Shown: in pieces, positions 60,129 to 64,000 of the stretch
How the letters are laid out: each line of letters starts with the position of its first letter
Numbering within the stretch: position 1 is the stretch's first letter
Origin: Merdibacter massiliensis
Lineage (GTDB): Bacteria; Bacillota_I; Bacilli_A; Erysipelotrichales; Erysipelotrichaceae
Assembly (NCBI RefSeq): GCF_900155395.1
Contig: NZ_LT699728.1
Span: 124,001 to 188,000 of the forward strand
DNA: 64,000 nt
Reading direction: 5' to 3'
The notes under the pieces: model-generated
What the model saw: only the letters and a program-made list of their open reading frames with translations
The model's database searches: none
Told to the model about the DNA's origin: nothing
Translations under genes and position numbers: made by a program

Positions 60129-61481
60129 CTATTCTATCGTTTTTGCTTTTTTCTGTTTGATCAACATCCAGACACCAAGTCCGATCAAAGCAACAACAGC
60201 CACGCCGGCGATTGCAAAGCCAACCATTTCCATTTGTTTTACGCTTTGATAAGCTTCATTATCAATCGTTAAACCATTAAACAACTGTAAAGTTTCTTCC
60301 GTGCTGTCATATTGGTAATAACAGCGTTCTCCCTTTTCATTCATGACATAGATCACTAAGAAATTGTTGAGATCTTTATTGTTAAACGTCCATCCTGGCA
60401 ATTCAAGATCTTTGATTTTTACCGTTGTAAATGTCATCTCTGTCAATGACTGTTTTGCTTTGGGAATATCGATCTGATACAATGTACGTCCTGCTACGCT
60501 GATTGGTTTAAATGAAGAAGTCACTTTTCCATCTTCCAACAGATAGAATCCCTTTTCATCATTTTCATCAATCAGGTACACGATGGTTTGGTTCATCTTT
60601 TCATTGGTCCAAGCAGTGATCTCACCATCATCTGTTTTCACTTTGCTCTCTTTAAATCCTTCCGGTGCTTTCACATCTGTTGTATTTCGAACGACACCTA
60701 GTTTCGCACCATCTAAATCAAAATAGACCAATGGCTCTTCATCCACATATACATTGATCGTATAAACCTGTTTGGTGCCATATTCAGAAGTACAGGTAAC
60801 TTCAATCTTATTATCTCCCGCTTTTAATTCTTTCTTTCCTGTACCAGAAACAGTTGCTTTTGAATCCTCTGCTTTGGCAGATACAGTAATTTCTGTTGCA
60901 TCATTTGGCAAACTCACTTTATAAGTAGTCGTATCTGGATCAAATTTTGGAGATAATGTTCCTTTATCTACAGTTAGTGAACTCAAATCATAATTTTTAG
61001 AACGCGAATCATCTGCAGGCTCTTGCGCCGGCTTGGATGAACTAGAACTCTGCGAAGAACTACTGGATGAACTGCTAGATGAGCCGCTAGAAGAACTGCC
61101 GCTGGATGAACTATGAGAAGAACTTGTAGTAGGTTTTTTTATAACATTGACAGAAGCACTTGTATTAATTGTATAGTCAGTCGATCCATCTGAATATTGC
61201 CCATACACAGATACTGTATAAGTGCCTGCACTCGATGCTTTAAAGCTATAAGTATTTGTCGTTGATTCACCCTCAAATCCCATAGGTTCTGCCGAAACAG
61301 CTCCACTAACTGAATATGCCCATGACTTTGAATTGCTTGGAACGGAAATAGAAACGGTAACCGTATCTCCAACATAAGCAGTACCTGGCATACTGATAGA
61401 TGCATTTGCACGTACAGATATTGGCATTACAAATAATAAAGACATACAGAAGCAAAGAATAGATTTTGTGATTTTTTTCAT
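60129..61481 (-). CDS. Membrane-anchored surface protein with serine-rich linker and cadherin-like domain
   Basis: The 450-residue product starts MKKITKSILCFCMSLLFVM after GGGGG. A beta-sandwich domain (residues 30-110; ISMPGTAYVGDTVTVSISV) is followed by a serine-rich linker of about 35 residues. A Cadherin-like beta-sandwich domain (about 160-255; LSSLTVDKGTLSPKFDPDTT) comes next, then an unrecognised domain. A C-terminal helix (MVGFAIAGVAVVALIGLGVW) with KQKKAK tail anchors it. It starts 12 bases after the GH25 gene and shares its operon. A scaffold- or adhesin-like partner of the wall hydrolase is possible. Confidence 0.75.
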   Translation of the reverse strand: MKKITKSILCFCMSLLFVMPISVRANASISMPGTAYVGDTVTVSISVPSNSKSWAYSVSGAVSAEPMGFEGESTTNTYSFKASSAGTYTVSVYGQYSDGSTDYTINTSASVNVIKKPTTSSSHSSSSGSSSSGSSSSSSSSSSQSSSSSKPAQEPADDSRSKNYDLSSLTVDKGTLSPKFDPDTTTYKVSLPNDATEITVSAKAEDSKATVSGTGKKELKAGDNKIEVTCTSEYGTKQVYTINVYVDEEPLVYFDLDGAKLGVVRNTTDVKAPEGFKESKVKTDDGEITAWTNEKMNQTIVYLIDENDEKGFYLLEDGKVTSSFKPISVAGRTLYQIDIPKAKQSLTEMTFTTVKIKDLELPGWTFNNKDLNNFLVIYVMNEKGERCYYQYDSTEETLQLFNGLTIDNEAYQSVKQMEMVGFAIAGVAVVALIGLGVWMLIKQKKAKTIE

Positions 61482-61493
61482 ACGAATTCCCCC

Positions 61494-62912
61494 TTATTGC
61501 TTGATTTTTTCTTTTCCGATAATATCATTTTTTATTTTTAATAAAGAAGTTGCTCCTGCAGAATTATTTGCTAATTTTGCTGCTTCTAAGTTTGCACCGC
61601 TTAATTTTCCTTTATTTATAATATGCATTTTCAGTTTATATAAATCAGTTGCACCAATATTTCCATCGCCATTCAGATCACCACGTATGACGACTTGCAT
61701 TGCATAACTGCTGGTGCCTGTCGTCTGATCTTGTATGGTAACGGTAATGGTTTGACCGGTGGCAACTTTTCCACTGGTAATGACATTGCCGGATGCATTG
61801 GTAATGGTAACTGCGCCAACGCTGGATAATGCTGCAGACAAAGTAGAGATGTCACTACCTAAAGCAAATCCGCTGACATAGCCATTGGAGAATGTCAATT
61901 TCTGTGCATTTAGTTTCTCCTGGATACTGCTTGGAAGAGTATCCGTCAACGCTTTATTATAGAATTGATCTGAGAAACAGTTCATGTCCACTCTGCCTGA
62001 TATACCGGAAACAGAACCACTGGAAGAATACTGCCAGCCTTGTGGACCGCTGTAATTGTTGTTGGTGAATTTCAAATCTGGTCCGTATTCTGCTGCCCAT
62101 GACACATAAGGATAGATAATGTTAGGGCTATTTAATACTCCGGTCAAATAACTGCGGTAACTATATACATGAATTTTCCTGCTCAAACGGCTGTCCTTTT
62201 TTGCTAGTGTCGTGATGAAAGTGGAGATGATGCTTTCGTATGCTTTGATCGTGGTAGGCGGTCTGCGTGTCGTTCCATCATCATCCCATGCATCAAATTT
62301 TTCGATGTCATAGTAGAATGGATAAGATAGATTGAGGTCGACCCCTTCTAACATCTCTGCAGCTCCGTTCGCTTCTGAATAAGCAAAGTTGGCATCATAT
62401 GCATAACTGTATAAATATAATCCATAAGGAATACCCAATCGGTTACATTCAGAGATATTATAATCAAAATAGTTATCTTTTCCTAAATATCCCCAACCAA
62501 GACGAATAATGACGCCATCCACCCCGCTGGCTTTGACTTTCTCCCAATTGATCTTTCCGTTATGTTCCGATACATCGATGACTTTTTTTGAACCTTTGCT
62601 GTAAACTAAGTTTCCATACCCATCGTAAAATGATTTGATTCCATTATCTTCCTGCCAGTAAGGTTCCCCGCTTGACATCAGCATCGGTTGAGAAGCCATG
62701 GATGAACCCATCGCTACATTTTCCATCAGCTGAGAAACTTCTGGATCTACTGGAACATATGTATCTTCTGTGACGATTTCAACTTCTTCAATGCTGTCGC
62801 TTGCTTCTCCATATCCATTTTCTGTTGCTGTATCTTTGGCTTCCAACAAAAAATTGCCGCCAAGCGAAATGATCATGAAAAAAGCAAGCAAACTGACACC
62901 TATTTTTTTCAA
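61494..62912 (-). CDS. GH25 muramidase with C-terminal dockerin-like domain
   Basis: The start is TTG at 62912 (LKKIGVSLLAFFMIISLGG as signal peptide), with GGGAGG 7 bases upstream; an in-frame ATG at 63026 would put the promoter inside the gene. The 472-residue product has a GH25 domain at about 115-345: VIDVSEHNGKINWEKVK, VIIRLGWGYLGKDNYFDYN, FYYDIEKFDAWDDD (catalytic DxE) and VDMNCFSD. A region at about 345-405 precedes a dockerin type I-like pair (GDLNGDGNIGATDLYKLKMH, then AKLANNSAGATSLLKIKNDI). It cleaves the glycan chain of peptidoglycan outside the cell. Confidence 0.87.
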   Translation of the reverse strand: MKKIGVSLLAFFMIISLGGNFLLEAKDTATENGYGEASDSIEEVEIVTEDTYVPVDPEVSQLMENVAMGSSMASQPMLMSSGEPYWQEDNGIKSFYDGYGNLVYSKGSKKVIDVSEHNGKINWEKVKASGVDGVIIRLGWGYLGKDNYFDYNISECNRLGIPYGLYLYSYAYDANFAYSEANGAAEMLEGVDLNLSYPFYYDIEKFDAWDDDGTTRRPPTTIKAYESIISTFITTLAKKDSRLSRKIHVYSYRSYLTGVLNSPNIIYPYVSWAAEYGPDLKFTNNNYSGPQGWQYSSSGSVSGISGRVDMNCFSDQFYNKALTDTLPSSIQEKLNAQKLTFSNGYVSGFALGSDISTLSAALSSVGAVTITNASGNVITSGKVATGQTITVTIQDQTTGTSSYAMQVVIRGDLNGDGNIGATDLYKLKMHIINKGKLSGANLEAAKLANNSAGATSLLKIKNDIIGKEKIKQ

Positions 62913-62945
62913 ATCGTACACCTCCCTATCTTTTAGACATTCAAA

Positions 62946-62974
62946 ATGATACCATAATTCCCTTCTCTCATCAA
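62946..62974 (-). promoter_or_regulatory. Promoter of the GH25 operon
   Basis: On the minus strand TTGATG (62969-62974), a 17-base spacer and TATCAT (62946-62951), 34 bases before the TTG start codon; this supports the short start of the GH25 gene. Confidence 0.7.
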
Positions 62975-63051
62975 CAAAGGCGATGTTTCCTTTTTCTGTG
63001 AAAACATTGCTTTTTTTATATTCCATGATAAAAAAGAACTACACCGACATT

Positions 63052-63065
63052 GAGAGGAGGAAAAG
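63052..63065 (+). promoter_or_regulatory. Orphaned Shine-Dalgarno beside IS110 copy 3
   Basis: GAGAGGAGGAAAAG on the plus strand ends at the right border of the IS. The gene it should serve would lie beyond the IS, outside the window, so this is the third insertion at a ribosome-binding site. Confidence 0.65.
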
Positions 63066-64000
63066 TGTGAATAAAAATGCGCAAAAAGGGCCGACTTAAA
63101 AACAGGAGGTAAAAGATATCGAAAAAATTTATAAGTTGACTGGAATAGAAGAAATATCAATGCCAGATTGTTTTAAAAAGTTCAATGCTTTTTCAACTGT
63201 AAGTGAAGGATTGGCGTTTGGTTTTGGATCCATAAAGGATTCATGGTCACATGGATTAAATTCTTCTCCTGTAAGGATCATGCGGTAGATGCTGACCATC
63301 ATCATGCGTGCGATCGCAATGATTGCTTTCTTATGACCTCGTCGTTTCTTGATATTGGAATACTTTCTTCCAAAATAAGATGTCTTATCTTTGATGGCCG
63401 ATAAAGCACATTGGACAAGCAGAGGTTTGAGATACTGTCCAGCTTTTGAGATGCGGACTGACTTTTTCTTGCCGGCACTCTCGTTGTTGGCAGGAGAAAG
63501 TCCGGCCCAACTGACAAGCTGTTTGTCGGATTCGAACTGAGACATATCAATTCCTATTTCAGAGATGATAAGAATAGCAGATAAAGCACTGATTCCTTTT
63601 ATTTGTGTGATGTGCTGAAAAGATCTGCGAAAAGGATACGCACGCTTAATCAATTCCACTTCGCATGAATCAATGAGCTGATCTAAATATTCCATATGAT
63701 CCAAAGATTTTTCCATCTTGAATCGTTGATCCGATTCAATGTGATAGCCATGAAGAGAGTCCAGTATCTTATCTTTGTTCTTACAGTTTTTGTGAACGAG
63801 CTTTAGGATCTTGTCATCATCGATCACATTGGATTTCATGACTTCTTTCATAATGTTGGAAGCCGTCTTGCCAAAAGGATCTGAAACAACAGAAGCCAGA
63901 CCGACATTAGAAACGGTCATACAGTTTTGATAACGATTCCGTTCTGAAGAACGCATGCAGACCAGTTTGTATCTGTAACGTGCGATCTCACGCATCTCCC
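63064..64000 (-). mobile_element. IS110-family insertion sequence, copy 3 (runs off the window)
   Basis: The right end (minus strand ATTCACACT) matches copies 1 and 2, as does the GTCGGC-containing segment beyond the transposase, but with more divergence. The left end is beyond base 64000. Confidence 0.8.
63129..64000 (-). CDS. IS110-family transposase, copy 3 (N-terminus outside window)
   Basis: About 290 C-terminal residues are visible, beginning in the region equivalent to residue 129 of copy 1. They include the full serine domain (WAGLSPANNESAGKKK) and end SSIPVNL where copies 1 and 2 end SSIQINL. Roughly one residue in fifteen to twenty differs, so this is an older or separately acquired relative of the other two. 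Confidence 0.88.
   Translation of the reverse strand, partial: EMREIARYRYKLVCMRSSERNRYQNCMTVSNVGLASVVSDPFGKTASNIMKEVMKSNVIDDDKILKLVHKNCKNKDKILDSLHGYHIESDQRFKMEKSLDHMEYLDQLIDSCEVELIKRAYPFRRSFQHITQIKGISALSAILIISEIGIDMSQFESDKQLVSWAGLSPANNESAGKKKSVRISKAGQYLKPLLVQCALSAIKDKTSYFGRKYSNIKKRRGHKKAIIAIARMMMVSIYRMILTGEEFNPCDHESFMDPKPNANPSLTVEKALNFLKQSGIDISSIPVNL

Overview
The window looks like chromosomal DNA of a low-GC, host-associated Bacillota. The gene style (surface proteins with beta-helix and CxxC repeats, a LoaP-type antiterminator, a DegT-led capsule locus) suggests an Erysipelotrichaceae-like or related gut Firmicute. That placement is inference only; no rRNA or other phylogenetic marker is present.

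Layout. 1-11.3 kb holds cell-surface genes on the minus strand (a dockerin/FN3 protein, a beta-helix protein, a SEC10/PgrA-like coiled-coil protein), a LysR regulator, an IS110-family insertion and a divergent pair of phage-like repressors. 11.8-16.8 kb is a mobile patch: an IS256-family element, an AbiL-like two-gene defence module (RloB-type protein plus AAA ATPase) and a tyrosine integrase beside tRNA-Ser(CGA). 17-21.1 kb has another surface protein and a membrane-NUDIX fusion. 21.2-52.4 kb is a surface-polysaccharide locus. 52.4-54 kb is a second IS110 copy. 54.1-63 kb has an Mrr-fold protein, a 1219-residue surface protein, a seven-tRNA operon and a GH25/dockerin operon. A third IS110 copy runs off the right edge.

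The polysaccharide locus is the most unusual part. Two different biosynthetic cassettes face each other: cassette A on the plus strand (21.9-32.7 kb) and cassette B on the minus strand (48.0-34.8 kb). Each begins with a DegT aminotransferase and an initiating sugar transferase and carries its own glycosyltransferases, polymerase and flippase. Each is headed by the same 705-bp block in inverted orientation, holding a leader hairpin, loaP, an intrinsic terminator and the Shine-Dalgarno of the first cassette gene. The two blocks differ, by eye, at only three silent positions. A strong extended -10 promoter and the genes for the 4,6-dehydratase and an LCP ligase lie just outside the right-hand block only. 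I infer that recombination between the blocks inverts about 26 kb and swaps which cassette is joined to the fixed promoter and shared enzymes, giving a whole-operon polysaccharide switch.

The second unusual system is the IS110 element. At all three copies the insertion point lies at a Shine-Dalgarno sequence, which it separates from the start codon of a divergent gene. The element's own left end supplies a replacement Shine-Dalgarno. The non-coding left end folds on paper into a two-domain RNA closed by a 9-bp stem, contains an anti-Shine-Dalgarno-matching guide-like stretch, and ends in an intrinsic terminator next to the transposase start. This fits a bridge RNA that targets ribosome-binding sites.

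Several genes are visibly broken: a glycosyltransferase fused to a PglD-like acetyltransferase remnant, a frameshifted hexapeptide acetyltransferase and an IS3 orfB.
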